A stretch of 64,000 bases of DNA from Macrobrachium rosenbergii (Eukaryota; Arthropoda; Malacostraca; Decapoda; Palaemonidae). Below, one piece after another: positions 31,391 to 44,460 of the stretch (its first letter is position 1; every line of letters starts with the position of its first letter). Under the pieces are notes generated by a model. That model saw only the letters and a program-made list of their open reading frames with translations. It was not told the DNA's origin and did not search any database. The DNA lies in assembly GCF_040412425.1 (NCBI RefSeq), contig NC_089781.1:52199727-52263726 (forward strand), in the 5' to 3' direction. A program made the position numbers and the translations under genes.

Positions 31391-33250
31391 ATGAACATGG
31401 ATATCAAAGCAGCTGTTGGACAGAACCAAACACTGAGACACCAGGGTGTTAATAAATCTGGTGGATTTGATTCAAATAATAGGGTCCTTTATTGCACTAA
31501 TGTAAACTTATCATTAGATTACGAATGTTTATACAGTGTAGTGAAGCAATTTGGCAAAGTGGAAAGAATTAAATTAATTCTAGAAAAAGATAAGCAGTCA
31601 TTTTGTGCTTTTATCAAATTTTCCTCTCCTTTGAAGCTAGTGAGGCACAACAAAGACTCCATGGCCACATTCTAAATGACTCAGTTGTCAGCACGAAAGT
31701 GTTTTCAGTGAAAAACTTGAATGATGAGCCATTTGACTTTGTTCCAAAGGCTGAAGAACATGGACCAGTCCCATGTAATAGAGCTCTTCCTCCCCAGACA
31801 TATGTTGCTATCTACAAGGAGGGAGGGAAAAAAAAAGCTGCTGACTGCATTGAGAGCAAGGTTGGTTCCATTCCCATTGGAAATTTAAAAGGTATGGAAA
31901 GAACCTTTAATAAAAGCTGGAAATGAGACTCAATTCTGTTATCTTCAATTTAAACCTCCTGAAAACTGGAAATATTGAATCTATTTCATCTCACAATTTT
32001 TAACACACTGAAAAAAGTAGTTTACTCAAAAGATTTTGCATGTTTTTAAAGAGGAGGAGATTCTCCATCGATGCCCTCCTTGTGTATCTCATGTAAAAAC
32101 TGGGTGGTGATGCAGCTATCCTTTTAACCTTTCCTCCAATTACCTACCTGATACCATCATTGTTGGCCATGAGAGGATGCAGGTTAAAAAATATAAAAGA
32201 AGTCCTAGACAGTGTCGCAAATGCTTTGAATATGGCCACATTCAAAACTCTTGTGATAACAATAAAGATGTCCTGTGTGCTCTGCAGAGCACGATAATTT
32301 GATGATTGCAAAGCAGCCCGATACTGTTTTCTTTGCAAAGGGTGATCACACACCAAACTCTAGGGCTTGTCCCAGATATAAATTTGAACAAGAAGTGTTG
32401 GCAGTGGCAGATAATGAACATATTAGCATTAGTGAAGCAAAGCGCACGGTAATGGGGGGCAAACAAAAGTGCCAACACTTTAAATTATGCTTCTGTAATA
32501 AAACTTATGAAAACTTCCAACAATGTAAGGCCACCAATAACTGTGTCTGATGGAAGATATCACAAACCTGGTATTTCTCGAACCATAAATAATAATGAAA
32601 ATCTCCAAACTGGTGAGAAACTTTCGTCGGCAAGTGCTTTGAAGTCCAATAGCAAAATTGTACTTCCAAAAGCACAGAAAATTTATCTTCCACCACATCC
32701 ACAGCTGTCGATTCATCTCCAAAAATAAGGGTGCCAAAATCAGTTGAAATAATTCAGGAAAATATTCTGAAAATACTTCAAACCAAAATAAGCTAAAGGA
32801 ACAATCCCACAGATAGAGCTAGTTCAGAGCCATTCATCGCCACAGCCAAAACAAAATAATAATAAAACTACAGTTGCAACTACAAGAAACGCACAAGAAA
32901 TAGTCCCCAAATAATGATAATTTTATAATAAAAACTTCAAATGGGTTCAGTGTTTTGGAAGACATCTCTCCTCCTAGAAAGGTGGTTCCAAAAAAATAGT
33001 TTCAGAACAAAAACATCTGAGTTCAATTCAGTCTTGCCGCCCTAAGACAAATAGGATTAGTGGTGCACAGAACCACAGCAATAATTCTGAACATCAGGTT
33101 CATAATAAAAATATGAAGATCAACCAAAGACCCTGAACACCAATTCAGATGAAAAGGGATTAAGAAAACAATCTCTTATAAAGGAGAATTTCCACTCCAC
33201 CCTAGGAACAAATACTTCCTCCAAGGAGTGGGAAGTAGCACATTTTACCA
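31391..33250 (+). pseudogene. IB ORF1 with RRM-like domain and Cys/His knuckles, broken
   Basis: ORF1 binds element RNA. The Met at 31391 opens MNMDIKAAVGQNQ, then an RRM-like fold: VLYCTNV (RNP2-like, near 31485), DYECLYSVVKQFGKVERIKL and SFCAFIKFSS (RNP1-like, near 31600). A frameshift near 31625 moves to the frame ending 31926. Near 32210 a knuckle CRKCFEYGHIQNSC has CX2CX4HX4C spacing. A second Cys/His set follows (CFLCKGDHTPNSRAC by reading across a frameshift). The Lys/Asn-rich rest up to the endonuclease shows no motif. Confidence 0.7.
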
Positions 33251-34030
33251 CCTTAGCATTCTTGCTCGATATTCTTCAGTGGAACTGTAAAGGTCTCAGA
33301 GCCCGTACAGAAGACCTTAAAGTTTTAATGCATGAATTTAATCCAGGGATTATATGCCTACAGGAAACAATGTTAGGCAACTCTGTTTATAATCCTGGAC
33401 TAAATTATTCAATATTTAAATCATATCCCCAATTGGTGATCGTGCCCATGGAGGTGCTGCAATTATTATTAATAAATGTCTGAAGCACTCCACAATACAA
33501 TTAAATACAACACTACAAAGCTGTCGCTATTTCAGTCATTTTGGAAAAAGAGGATAACAATCTGCTCCTTATACCTTCCACCAGACCTTGATTTTAACAT
33601 TGGAGATATTCAGTCGTTAATTGACCAACTTCCAGCTCCTTTACTTCTGCTAGGTGATTTTAATGCCCACAACCCCTTTGGGGAAAGTCGGTTTTTAGAT
33701 AGTAAAGGGAAATTAATTGAAGACCTTATTGACAGGAATGATGTTACCCTGTATAATAATGGGTCAATGACTTTCCACAACATTCACGATAATCATTTCT
33801 CTGCACTGGACCTTAGTATTTCTTCAACTAGTATCCACCTTGATTTTAATTGGTCTGTTAATGAAGATTTAAATGGAAGTGATCACTACCCGATCCATTT
33901 GAAATATGCTCTGAATGCTCCATCTGAAGTTTTACCTAAGTGGAAGGTAGAGGACGCAGACTGGGATAAATTTAGTAAAGTCAATCTAGATAGGAGTTTG
34001 AGTCCTTTCATTCTCATCTAGATGCCTATG
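33250..34030 (+). pseudogene. IB ORF2 endonuclease domain, broken
   Basis: Apurinic-type endonuclease that nicks target DNA. It starts LDILQWNCKGLRARTEDLKV (33262) and has ICLQETMLGN with the catalytic Glu intact, AIIIN, CSLYLPPDLDFN, LLLGDFNAHNPFGESR (33640), ALDLSISST and GSDHYPIHLKY (33880), covering the known N, E, D, N, D and H residues. One frameshift near 33430-33480 splits it into two frames. Its intact LQE contrasts with the IA family. Confidence 0.8.
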
Positions 34031-36780
34031 ATTACTTTATTGAATCTACTTTGAAGAGTGCTGAAAGCTCGATTCCAAAAACAAAAGGCAAACCTCGTAG
34101 ACCTGCAGTTCCCTGGTGGAATAAGACATGTGGTATTCTGAGAAAAGTGACTAGAAAATGCTACAGACGTTAAAAACTAGTGGCTTTTCAGTCTAAATTA
34201 ATCTACAAACGTTTATTTAGCCAAGCAGCGAAGGCTTTTTATAAGAAAGCCAAAAGAGAATGTTGGCTTTACTATATTAATGGAATAAACTCCAAGACCC
34301 CACTAAGAGTGGTGTGGCAAAAATAAGGAAACTGAGTGGAAAATTTGTAGCATCACCATTGCCCTATTAAAAATAAATGACACTCTAATCACAGAGCCCA
34401 CTGAAGTTGCTGTGAGCTAGGAAAACACTTTTCTAAAGTTTCCAGCCCTAACAATTATTCTCCAGAATTTCAAAGAATTAGGAATTTGAAATGTGTCTGA
34501 AGTTTGATTCGGGAAAATCTGAACCATACAACTACAAATTTTCCCTAAGAGAACTTCAGTGAGGGTTTTTATAAAGCTCTCTCAAGTGAATCCACAGCTC
34601 CAGGTGAGGATACAATCATATATGAAATGCTGAAACACCTCCCAGATGATGCCAAAAATATTTACTGAAGATTATAAACAAAATATGGGAAACTGGAATT
34701 TTACCCAAGGACTGGAAAATATCCATAATTGTCCCTGTTAAAAGCCTAATAAAGGCATCAAGATTTGCCACCAGCTATAGACCAATAGCTCTTACCAGCT
34801 GTGTCTGTAAGCTGATGGAGAAAATGATAAATACTTGGTTTGGCACCTGGAAACCAAAGGATTACTAACAAGTTTCAATTTGGTTTCAGAAAAAACCGCT
34901 CCACCTTGATCCCTTGCTGAGGCTGACCAACCAAATCCAGCAAGGATTCGCCAAAAAGTGTCAGACCATTGGCATATTTTTTGACTTGGAGAAAGCATAT
35001 GACACTACCTGGAGAATTGGCATCATGAAACAAACAAGATGGGCATATGTGGAAGAATGGTCAGGTTTATATATTCCTTTTTAACAGACAGACTTTTTAT
35101 GTAAGAATTTTCCTTCTCCCAACCTTTTATGCAGGAGGAAGGAGTTCCCAAAGCATAAAGATTTTTTAGTGTAACACTTTTTTTAGTGGCAATAAAGTGT
35201 GATTGAAAAATCTGTTGTTAAATGCTTTCTTTTGTCGATGACCTTGCAATATACTGCACAGATATGATTCCTTGTCTGTATGTAAACATTTGCAAAGGTC
35301 TATTAATGCTATTACTAAGTGGGCTGATGAGAATGGTTTCAAATTCTCCTTTCCAAAACAGTTGCAATAAGATTCACCAGGTGCCAGCGTGTGGAAGAGG
35401 TTCCCACACTTAGTTTAAAAGGGTCCATCCTTTTACGAGAGTTGAAATTAAATTTCTGGGGATGACTATTGACCATGTGTTGACATGGGCCAGCCACATA
35501 AATGCCCTAAAGTTTAATGTTAAACAATCTATGAATATTTTTAAAGGTTGTTTCTGGATTTAGTTGGGGGCTGATAAGAAATCCCTTCTGAGGATGAATG
35601 ACTCTCTGTAAATCGATCTAAGCTAGACTATGGCTGTCAGATTTATTCCTCAGCCTGCAAAACCAAACTAAAAGGAACTGGATGTTGTACACAACATGGG
35701 GCTGAGAATATGCTCAGGGGCTTTTAGAACTTCGCCTGTTGAAAGCATTTATGTCGACACAGATCATTTATTTGATCTAAGAAGGCAAGAGCTAGGGTTG
35801 CGATACATGGCTAGAATTTGTCAAGTGCTCCCAAAAATCCCTCCTTTCAAGTTAAAGGAAACAGACTCTTGAAGTTTTTTGACAAGAGCTTCTAAACCAT
35901 TCCAAATTCGACTGAATGAGGATGTTAGGAATAATCATCTTAAATCCCAGAAAGTCCTGGAAGTAGATTCCTGTAAATCCTCCATGGCTTATTCCAGAAG
36001 CATCAATATGTAAGAAACTGTTTAACAAAAAGGACTGCACTGTAGAAGAGATTAGGGAAAATTCTTGGAGCACGATGTTACCCATACTAATTTTACAAAA
36101 ATCTTATACAGATGGATCAAAGTCAGATAGTGGTGTTGTTGAACTGTTATCCTTGGTGATACAGCGGTACACAGCTAAATTACCTGACTTGCTGCATCAA
36201 TATTTACTGCCGAATTAACAGCCGTAGTGTCTGCCCTAGATTTAGTTTTTCAAAGTAGTGACTCTAATTTTGTCATATACTCAGACTCTAGAAAACTTTT
36301 TAAAAATTTAATAGCTTTCATCCATTAATTCAAAAAGTTCAGGAGTGGTTTTTTCAAAAATATATTGTCAAAAATCAGTCTGTTTCTGTTGGGTCCTTCA
36401 CTGTGGGGATTTGGGAAACGAGATGGCAGACAGGAAGCGAAAAGCTGCTAGTATTTTATCAGAAACCTGTGAGCTTTCAGAAAAGTGCCTGCATACAGAT
36501 CTAAAAGGTCCCATTAGATCTTATGTTTTAAAAATGGCAAGAAAGGTGGACTTCTCCTTCTTGCCAATAATAAGAAATATAGAAATATTAGGGATAATAT
36601 ACTACTGGTCTTCGTCATTCCAGCTTGACAGACGAACAGAGGTTATTTTAACGAGATTAAGGATTGGGCACACTCTGTCTAACCCATCAGTTTATTTTAG
36701 AAGGAAGCAGCCCTCCAGAGTGGTGGCTTAAACCCAAGACACTAACAGTGGAGCACATTCTGGTGGTCTGCCCCCTGATA
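34031..36780 (+). pseudogene. IB ORF2 linker, RT, RNase H and C-terminal motif, broken
   Basis: Linker: VPWWNKTCG (34110). RT: LPKDWKISIIVPV (34700), SYRPIALTSCVCKLMEKMIN, FFDLEKAYDTTWR (34980) and FVDDLAIYC (35230). Then GMTIDHVLTWASHI, GADKKSLLRM and GLRICSGAFRTSPVESI (35700). RNase H: SYTDGSKSDSG (36105), IFTAEL (36205), IYSDSRKL (36280) and a GNEMADRK block (36410) with the fourth Asp. The C-terminus has TEVILTRLRIGHT (36640) and a degraded Cys/His motif near 36745. Frames change many times. Confidence 0.8.
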
Positions 36781-36844
36781 TTTTGAACAAAGAGAGAGAT
36801 ATTTTCAGGGTTTTCCCTTTTTAAAAAATATTTTGGGAGATAAA

Positions 36845-37285
36845 TAGGAAAAGGTATCATAGCTGGGAAGTGTGGTTTATATCCGAAGCTAAATAGTGAG
36901 AACATTAACTGGCAGGACCATCAACTGCCCGATAATGTTCGGACCTGAGTTTTCAGGCGGAACTATTTCTAGGGACTGGACCACGGATTCCAGGGGTCTA
37001 GTTCTGGGAATAGGACTCTCGGCATTCTGTCCGGTTTGCCCATAATGTGATTAGGGTGGGGATGATTGTATTCTAGTAATGCTCTCAGTCCTATCAAGCG
37101 GGTTTGGCTTACACTTGAGCCACTCTAATCATGTTGTGCCATCCCCTTTGGGGTAGGGTAGGGATGCGGACATTTGGGAGTCAGTTCTCACTTGTGCCAT
37201 TAGTGGAGGAATAAACTCCATGAAAGGCTGATGATATCTTTTAAGGTTTTCAGGTTTATTTTTTTTTTCTCCTCCTCAAATCTTT
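36845..37285 (+). promoter_or_regulatory. IA-4 5' untranslated region, 5'-truncated
   Basis: It starts inside the shared region at AGGAAAAGGTATCATAGCTG, lacking the segment with GGTTTGAGTCC that precedes it in IA-1, IA-3, the chimera at 55077 and IA-10. The downstream landmarks TGGACCACGGATTCCAGGGG and TCATGTTGTGCCATCCCCTT are present. Confidence 0.7.
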
Positions 37286-39105
37286 ATGCAAAGTGAAAAT
37301 AAAGATTCGAGTACCCTGGGCCCTTTGATGGTAGTGACTCGGCACAGATGACGACCACTGGAACCTCTTGTAATAACCTTTCTTTGGAAAAACAAAAAGA
37401 ATCCAAATATAATCACACTGGAACCTTATGCTCCAGTACACAAACAAATCAAAAAAAGTAAATATCGTCTTGACCCAACCTTGACTCACTTCGACTCCCT
37501 CTCTTTGGGAGTGGAAGTTGGTCAAGGTTTCTAACCATGGAAACAGAACAAAAAATTTCAGCACTAAAACTAGAAAATTTTTATTAAAAGACACTCAACG
37601 ACAGAAATGTCGTTTAGACAAATAAAAATGAAAAAACTTGGCTTATAGAAGCCACAACAAAAAGTCAGTCTGAGGACTATCTGTCAATAAAAAATATTGA
37701 CAATATAAATGTAAAAGTAAAAAAGCATGACACTATGAACAGCATTCAGGGTACTATTGTACTTCCTGAAAATAATGACGAACCAGTTGACAAAAAAATA
37801 CTGTTGGACTCTCTTAAAAAAAGATATACCAAAAACCAAGACTGTGAGGTATATATAATACCAAGTAAACAAAATAATAAAGCAAACAGTTAAAAATAGC
37901 AAAAATAAAATTTGAGGGTGAAGATTACCTCAAAAAATAAAAATTTTAGGCCAAAATAGAGAATTGAGACCTTATGTTCCCAAACCACTGCAATGTCAAA
38001 ATTGTAGTAAGTATGGACACACAAAAAAAACTTGTCAGAAATGAACCTGTATGGCTTATTGTGGATCTGACTGAACATGCCACACAATGGAAATGTAGTG
38101 AACCTAAATGTGTAAACTGTGGACAGGATCATCATGCAAGATCCAAAGTGTGTGTACTACATATACAATACAGAATTGAAAATGTTGCAAGAACGAACAG
38201 GGATGTCTATAAGAGAGGCTAAATTGGAATTAAAAGTGAGAGGAATGCAAGATCCATCTAAGAAACATTCATATTCTTCAATAACAAGAGCAAAAAATGA
38301 AGCAAAAAACGCAAACAGATAGAAATAACAGAGCACAGAAAAGTAAATCTCAAGAAAAAATTAATAATTTAGAAATAAAAAATAAAATAGTAAAAATAAA
38401 GAAACAGGTACAAATGAGATGGATAATATTTTATCCAATTCATTTGAAATATTAATGCAAATAGAAACACAGGAGGATGCTGCTACTAAAGTAACAGAAG
38501 AGGGTAGAGATAGACTGGAAATTAAAGATAAAAAAGGCCTTTGGAGAGAACACCACCCAAAACGAAGAAACCAACTATTATTAGAGAAACATCAGTTAAA
38601 CCAAAGATAAAGGAGATGAAAAAGGAACAAAAACAAAAACAAGCTAAGAATATACCTTTATCTCCTAAAATAATAATAGAACCTATGAAGGCAAATGTCG
38701 AGAACACTGAAGAAGTGAAAGAGAATCATACCATAGATGATAATGATTATGTCAAGGGAGAAGAGATTACTCCTTCTCCAGTAATTGGTACAAGAGCAAA
38801 TGAAAAGAGAAATACACATGATAATACTTGTGGATGTAATGATTGTTTCATTGAATTATGCAATAACAACAAAAAGCATAACAAAAGATGGTTTAACAAA
38901 CATTATAAGAAATTTTATGAAATATAGAAAAAAGAAAACACAGATTTGAGTAACCATGAAAAAGGGTGCATGTGCATTGAGCACTTAGTCTATTATAAAA
39001 GAAAAACAGATGAATGTCGTGAGTAAATTATTAGAAAAATTCCAAATTGATAATACAAAAAAGAGAGTAAAACCCGACCGCTATAAAAAATATTTTCAAT
39101 AGTTA
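37286..39105 (+). pseudogene. IA-4 ORF1, broken
   Basis: From the Met at 37286 (MQSENKDSSTLGPFDGSDSA) the frame fails near 37395. A later Met at 37537 in good context (ACCATGG) opens METEQKISALKLENF. Further blocks are LEATTKSQSEDYL-type sequence, TIVLPENNDEPVDKKILLDS (37755), three Cys/His knuckles (37995-38150) with damage in the first two, ELKMLQERTGMSIREAKLEL (38170) and a Lys/Glu-rich middle. The distal Cys cluster is CGCNDCFIELCNNN (38830) and CMCIEHLVYYK (38970). Several frameshifts. Confidence 0.8.
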
Positions 39106-39106
39106 T

Positions 39107-42100
39107 ATTATACAATGGAACGTAAATGGTCTACAGACCAGATTACACCTAGGAGAAATACAACGGTTATTAAAAGAATATGAACCAATGATATTATGTT
39201 TGCAACATGTCAACAAAACAATATTAACAATAGGTAAATATACCTTAGCATCTGCATCAAGAGAGGAAGAGGGAAATTTAGGTACTGCTATATATGTACA
39301 TAACAAAGTATGTTATGACAAAGTACCTGTAAAATTTACTGATCTGCAAACGTCGAGTATTAGAATACGAAAAAAAACGATAATTATGTAATTCATAATT
39401 TGTACAATCAACCTAATAAAAATTATGACGTTGACAAAATCAAAGAATTACTTAATAATACTAAGGAACCAACGTTAATAGTAGGTGATTTTAATGCCCA
39501 CAACCCAATGTGGGACTGTAATTGTACAGAATCAAATAGAGCAGGAAATAAAATAGAAGAATTCATAGATTCATATGACATGTGCTGTATAAATGATAAC
39601 GAAATCAGCACATATTTTTCTAAAACACATGGAACATATTCCTCAATTGACCTAACTCTATGTACAACAAACATAGTAGACAGATTGGACTGGAATACAG
39701 TAGATGACTTGCATACAAGTGATCATTTCCCCATATTAATTTCTTTATTACAAAATAACCCCACCAAACATGCCCCTCGATATAACATTTATAAAGCAGA
39801 TTGGGAACAATATGAATTCCACACCAGGAATATCCCACCATTTGAATATTTGAAAGACCATAATGAAACTAATAAATTTCTTGTTGATTTCATTACAAAT
39901 GCTGCTGATAAAGCAATACCAAAATCCAAATCTCATCCAACAAAACACAAAGTCCCATGGTGGTCTGAAAAACTAACAGAATTAATAAAAATAAAACACC
40001 AAATTGGAAGACGACTAAATAATTTGAATAGAAAATTCAGTAAATTAAACAAAACGTTACCAATATTAGAAGGAACCTTACAAAAACTGACTATATTATT
40101 ATTAGAAATTGATACATTAAAACCTCTGTATAATAAAATATCTGCAAAGTTTAAAAGAGAAGTAATACAAGGAAGAATCATTTCATGGAAAAAATATGTA
40201 TCAGATCTCTCTAAAAATACTCCCATACAAAAAATATGGGAAAAATTCAGGAAAATAAATGGTACCCATGTTAAACCACCTAGACATGCCATAATAAAAG
40301 ATGGGAAAAGAATACTTGATCATAAAGAAATTAGTAATGTAATAGGTGAAAATTTAACAAAAGTAAGTAGTAACAAAAATTTAGATGAACATTTCCGCAC
40401 AAAGAAAAATAATATAGAATTAATAACAATAAATTTTGAAACAGTAGAAGATATATATTATAATAGAAAATTTAATATGGAAGAGCTAGAATTTGCTCTG
40501 TTGAACAGCAATAAATCTGCCCTGGAGGTGACAATATTTGTTTTGAAATGATATGCCATTTAGCACCTTTGGCAAAGACATACTTGTTAGAGTTTTATAA
40601 CCACTTATGGCTTAGAAATTTATTTCCTGATGAATGGCGTAAAGCTATAATTATTCCAATCCCCAAACCTGGAAAAGATCCCAGTAATGTAAACAATTAC
40701 AGACCAATTTCTTTAACAAGTTGTTTGTGCAAATTACTAGAGAAAATGGTAAATGCTCGACTAACATGGCACATTCGAGAAAATAAAATTTTAACTCCCA
40801 CTCAGTTTGGGTCACAGTGTAACAGATCTACATTAGATTCTCTCTGTAACTTAGAAGACCATATACGCAGAGGTTTTGAACGAAAACAAATTACTGTAGC
40901 TGTCTTTTTTGACATTGAAAAGGCATACGATACTACATGGAGGTATGCTATATTAAAAACTTTACAAAACAACAACATCTGTGGACATTTACCTAGGTTT
41001 ATACAAAACTTTTGACAAATCGCAGTTTTCAGGTGAGAATTGATGATGTTCTGTCTAGAACATTTCCTCTAGAAAATGGTGTTCCACAGGGAAGCGTCCT
41101 TAGTGGCACACTGTTTACTTTAGCAATTAATGATATCAGTAAAAATCTACCTATTGGTATTAAAAGTAACCTGTATATGGATGATTTTGCCATATATTAT
41201 TCAGCATCTCGAATAAAACATGCAGAACGAATCATTAATAAAAGCATAATAAAAATAGATGAATGGGCTTTATCTGTAGGCTTTAAATTTTCCATAGATA
41301 AAACCCAAGCAATCATGTTTTATAAAAACAAAAAATGGAAAAAAGGAGAAGAAATAGACTTAAAAATCAGAAACCATAGTATACCAATTGGCCAAACAGC
41401 AAAATTTTTAGGATTAGTATTTGATACTCACATGAACTGGAAAGCCCACATAACATACATGAAATCAAAATGTAAAAGAGCATTAAACCTAATTAAAAAA
41501 CTATCAAACACTACTTGGGGAGCCGATAGACATACCCTTACTTTATTGTATAAAGCAACAGTGCTGTCTATCGTTGATTATGGAAGTGAAATATATGGCT
41601 CGGCATCAGACGCAACGCTGAAAACGGTAGACCCAGTTCATAATGAGGGCCTTAGAATATGTTCAGGAGCTTTTCGATCATCACCAACATCTTCTTTACA
41701 AGTTGAATGTGGTGAACTACCTCTGTCTCTCCATAGAGAGCTAGTAACAATGAAGAGTGCTCTGAGAATTCAGACAAATGATTCTCCAACCAAAAAATTA
41801 TTTGGATTAAGAGATGTGTTTATAAACAATCATCCACCTTCTTTCCCAATTAGAGCTAGAAGATTGTTTGAGTCGCTAAATATACATATACAATTACCTG
41901 TAATAGTAAAATTGCCTCCTCCTTGGACAATGAATAAAATGAGAATTTGTACACACTTGAAATATTTATCAAAAAATCATTCATATACTCCAGAATACCA
42001 TAGACAACATGCAGTAGAGCATATAATCCGAAAAGGTCCACATTACGCAATATACACTGACGGATCTAAATCACAACACGGAGTGGGATATGCTGCAGTA

Positions 42101-42863
42101 TCCCAAAACAAAACGTATCAGTTCTCTCTCCCAGACAAAGCCTCTGTATTTACAGCTGAGTTATGTGCAATAGTATCAGCCATAAAAATAATTAGAGAAG
42201 TCTCATATAATAATTTTGTAATTTATAGCGACTCCAGAAGTGCTATAGAAGCTATTCAAAGCTATAATCAAAAAATAATATTGTACAACATATAAAGTTC
42301 TCACTCCATAAATTGTATAATAATGGAAAAAATATTGAAATATGTTGGATCCCTGCCCATGTAGGGATTAAGGGAAATGAAGAGGCTGATAAAGCAGCTA
42401 AAGAAGCGGTCCACATGACAAGAACAAATGTAGACATCCCTATCAGTGACTATACAAGATATATAAAAACAGTCATTGTAAAAAAATGGCAAAATGTGTG
42501 GAACGAAGAACCTGAAAATAATAAATTAAAACAGATAAAATCCAATGTTGGAAAATGGAGTTCATCATATCAGAGAGAGAGAGACAAGCACAAGTAATTC
42601 TGACACGTCTTCGAATAGGCCATACTCGTTTGACACATGGACACTTAATGAACAGTCCATGTGGCCTTCTTCCCAAATGCCCAGATTGCAATGTGCTGAT
42701 AACAGTTAAGCATATACTGTGTGAATGTCCAAAATATAACCTGCAGCGATTATCAAATTTTGGAAATAGACCGATAGAAGAAATTTTGTCAGAATCTTTA
42801 ACATTCTCAATAGCACCCATTTTAATGTTTATGAGAAGCTGCAAATTAATTGGAAAAATATAA
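39107..42863 (+). pseudogene. IA-4 ORF2: endonuclease, RT, RNase H, C-terminal Cys/His motif
   Basis: Five frame segments read through the whole protein. Endonuclease (39107-39760): IQWNVNGLQTRLHLGEIQRL, LCLQHVNKTI (His for the catalytic Glu, 39206), LIVGDFNAHNPMWD, SSIDLTLCTT and TSDHFPI. Linker with VPWWSEKLTELI. RT (40550-41650): AIIIPIPKPGKD, NNYRPISLTSCLCKLLEKMV, FFDIEKAYDTTWR, GVPQGSVLSGTLF and YMDDFAIYYS (41175). RNase H (42046-42400): YTDGSKSQHG, FTAELCAI, YSDSRSAIEA and GNEEADKAA, the D-E-D-D set. C-terminus: CPDCNVLITVKHILCECPKY. Breaks occur near 39390, 40540, 41013 (stop), 42295 and the GAGAGA run near 42575. Confidence 0.88.
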
Positions 42864-43190
42864 AAAAACAATCAATCAGTATAATGAATTTTAAAACAAG
42901 TAAATTTTATTATTTTACCTAATTTATTTTGAATTTTGATATACCTTTTTAGTGAGTATGTATGGAAGCATGAGTTTAAATGTATTTATTGTGTGAGTGT
43001 GTTCCAGTATGAAAGCATATGCCTTTTTACAGCTTTTAATTTCATTTTCATTCATCATCATTGACAAGTGACCTATTAGGTCCCAGTGCTAGGCTTCTAA
43101 CCTAGACTTGTCATTTCATCCTAATCCTTCGGGCCAGCCCTATGAGAGCTGATGGTCAGCTCAGTGGTCTGGTGAAACTATTTTAATAAT
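42864..43190 (+). other. IA-4 3' untranslated region with hairpin and TAA-type tail
   Basis: It shares with the other IA 3' ends GTCCCAGTGCTAGGCTTCTA, CTTCGGGCCAGCCCTATGAG, the stem GAGCTGA/TCAGCTC (here with loop TGG) and GTGGTCTGGTGAAACTATTT, then TAATAATAATGATAATC. Confidence 0.8.
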
Positions 43191-43429
43191 AATGATAATC
43201 TGGTAATTGCGAACTGAATCATTACAGTTTAGCAATTCCACCCAAGTACAGTATATCCTGAACTCGACACGTTATTTACAGAACCCGTACATACTACCCC
43301 CTTCAGCTTCTCGCTACACTCATCCACACACATCTGTCTGGATTTATGCACTCCTTTCGCTCAAACTTTCACTATCGCAACCATACCCGGACCAAGCACC
43401 ACATCATCCGTCAAAACCCCCTAACAACA

Positions 43430-44460
43430 CTTCTCATCCCCTGACACATTCATCATCCACCCCCAGATCCTCATGTACACCCAATCCATCCTCATCCACT
43501 ACACTCACATCCGTTCCCCATAAGGCACAAACACACCAGGTACTCCCACAGTTATACCACACACCCCTGCATGAACTGAGATTTTCCATCTCCAAAAATG
43601 GTTCTGTCAAAGATCTACCCCCAAGCAATAAATCTACATCTATGTATCCCAAAATTCGTAACCTATTACTTGAATGTCACATACCGTCTCTTTAGCAGGT
43701 CTCAAAGATTGATTGGAAAACATCGATCGGAACAACTCATAATTTATCAAATTAATAGAGGCGCCTGTATCTATAAAAACCCATACATTTATCCCATGCA
43801 CAGACCCTATGACAACTGGCTTCGACCCTGAGGGTTCCCCAGAAGTCCTACTGTATATCCCAAGAAACACCCATCCAGTTTTCCTTTACAACTGATTGGT
43901 CTTTGGACAATGTCCTCCAATCACAAGATCCCCTCGAAAAATCCGCGTGTGGACCTTTCTGATCTTAACCACCAAAATTCTGAAATGCAGGCCTACCATT
44001 ATGCTGTCTCCGAGACAGACAGGACCGCCAAGGATGACAATAACTCTTACAACTGCCACAATATTTAACACAGCAAAATCTCTTAATGTGTCCCTGTACA
44101 TTACAATTAAAGCAACGAACCCGTGGGGTCTGAGAACTTAAGCCAACCATTGATCTTTGGCTATTCCAAACTTCAGCAAAACCCTTCAGACAACGGACTG
44201 AATCTCCATGCCCTACACAACCATAGGCTGATCTAAGGAATCTCTGATCACTATTTCCTTCCCTCATTTTTGCAACTTTCTTCTTTGTGAATAAATCTGT
44301 TAACTTATTCTTGGCTGATCGCAAATGCAAAATTTCCCAAATCCCGCGAAAAGACACCCCTTACAGAAAAAACACAAAAGACAATTCACCCTGAAAGAAT
44401 TCCCATACAACAAGAAACCCAGAATGTTAATTCCATTTACTCTAACATTTGATCCCCAAA
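43430..44460 (-). pseudogene. LTR-retrotransposon gag/protease remnant
   Basis: Read on the minus strand from 44357. Gag tail with a Cys/His array CFNCNVQGHIKRFCCVKYCG then CKSYCHPWRSC (near 44110-44040), which binds RNA. After a frame change an aspartic protease reads VWVFIDTGASINLINYELFR (about 43790-43730), with the DTGA active-site motif. Downstream, DVDLLLGGRSLTEPFLEMEN is recognisable in a further frame, and the reading then decays before reaching an RT. Layout fits an LTR retrotransposon, possibly Gypsy-type; the family call is inference. The IA-4 tail at 43190 lies 240 bases away. Confidence 0.6.

Larger units (their letters stand above)
30650..36800 (+). mobile_element. IB: second I-like family, near full length, decayed
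   Basis: Gene order is as in the IA copies, but protein identity is low and ORF1 starts with an RRM-like domain. The 5' region (30650-31390) shares only scattered blocks with IA (TTGGCTTATACCTGGGCCAC and CTCACTTGTGCCATTGGTGG), so the families are related. It ends near 36800, where the IA-4 5' region starts. No TAA tail was found, so the 3' end is probably missing. Confidence 0.75.
36845..43190 (+). mobile_element. IA-4: best-preserved I-like non-LTR retrotransposon
   Basis: A 6.3-kb copy with most of the 5' untranslated region (first 150 bases missing), ORF1, ORF2 and a 3' end with hairpin and TTTTAATAATAATGATAATC. ORF2 needs only a handful of frame corrections. It serves here as reference for the IA family. 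It begins directly against the end of IB. Confidence 0.88.

Noticed and set aside
43207..43695. 162-codon plus-strand frame rich in Pro, Ser and His
   Set aside because: It lies opposite the minus-strand gag/protease remnant and its composition is typical of an antisense frame.
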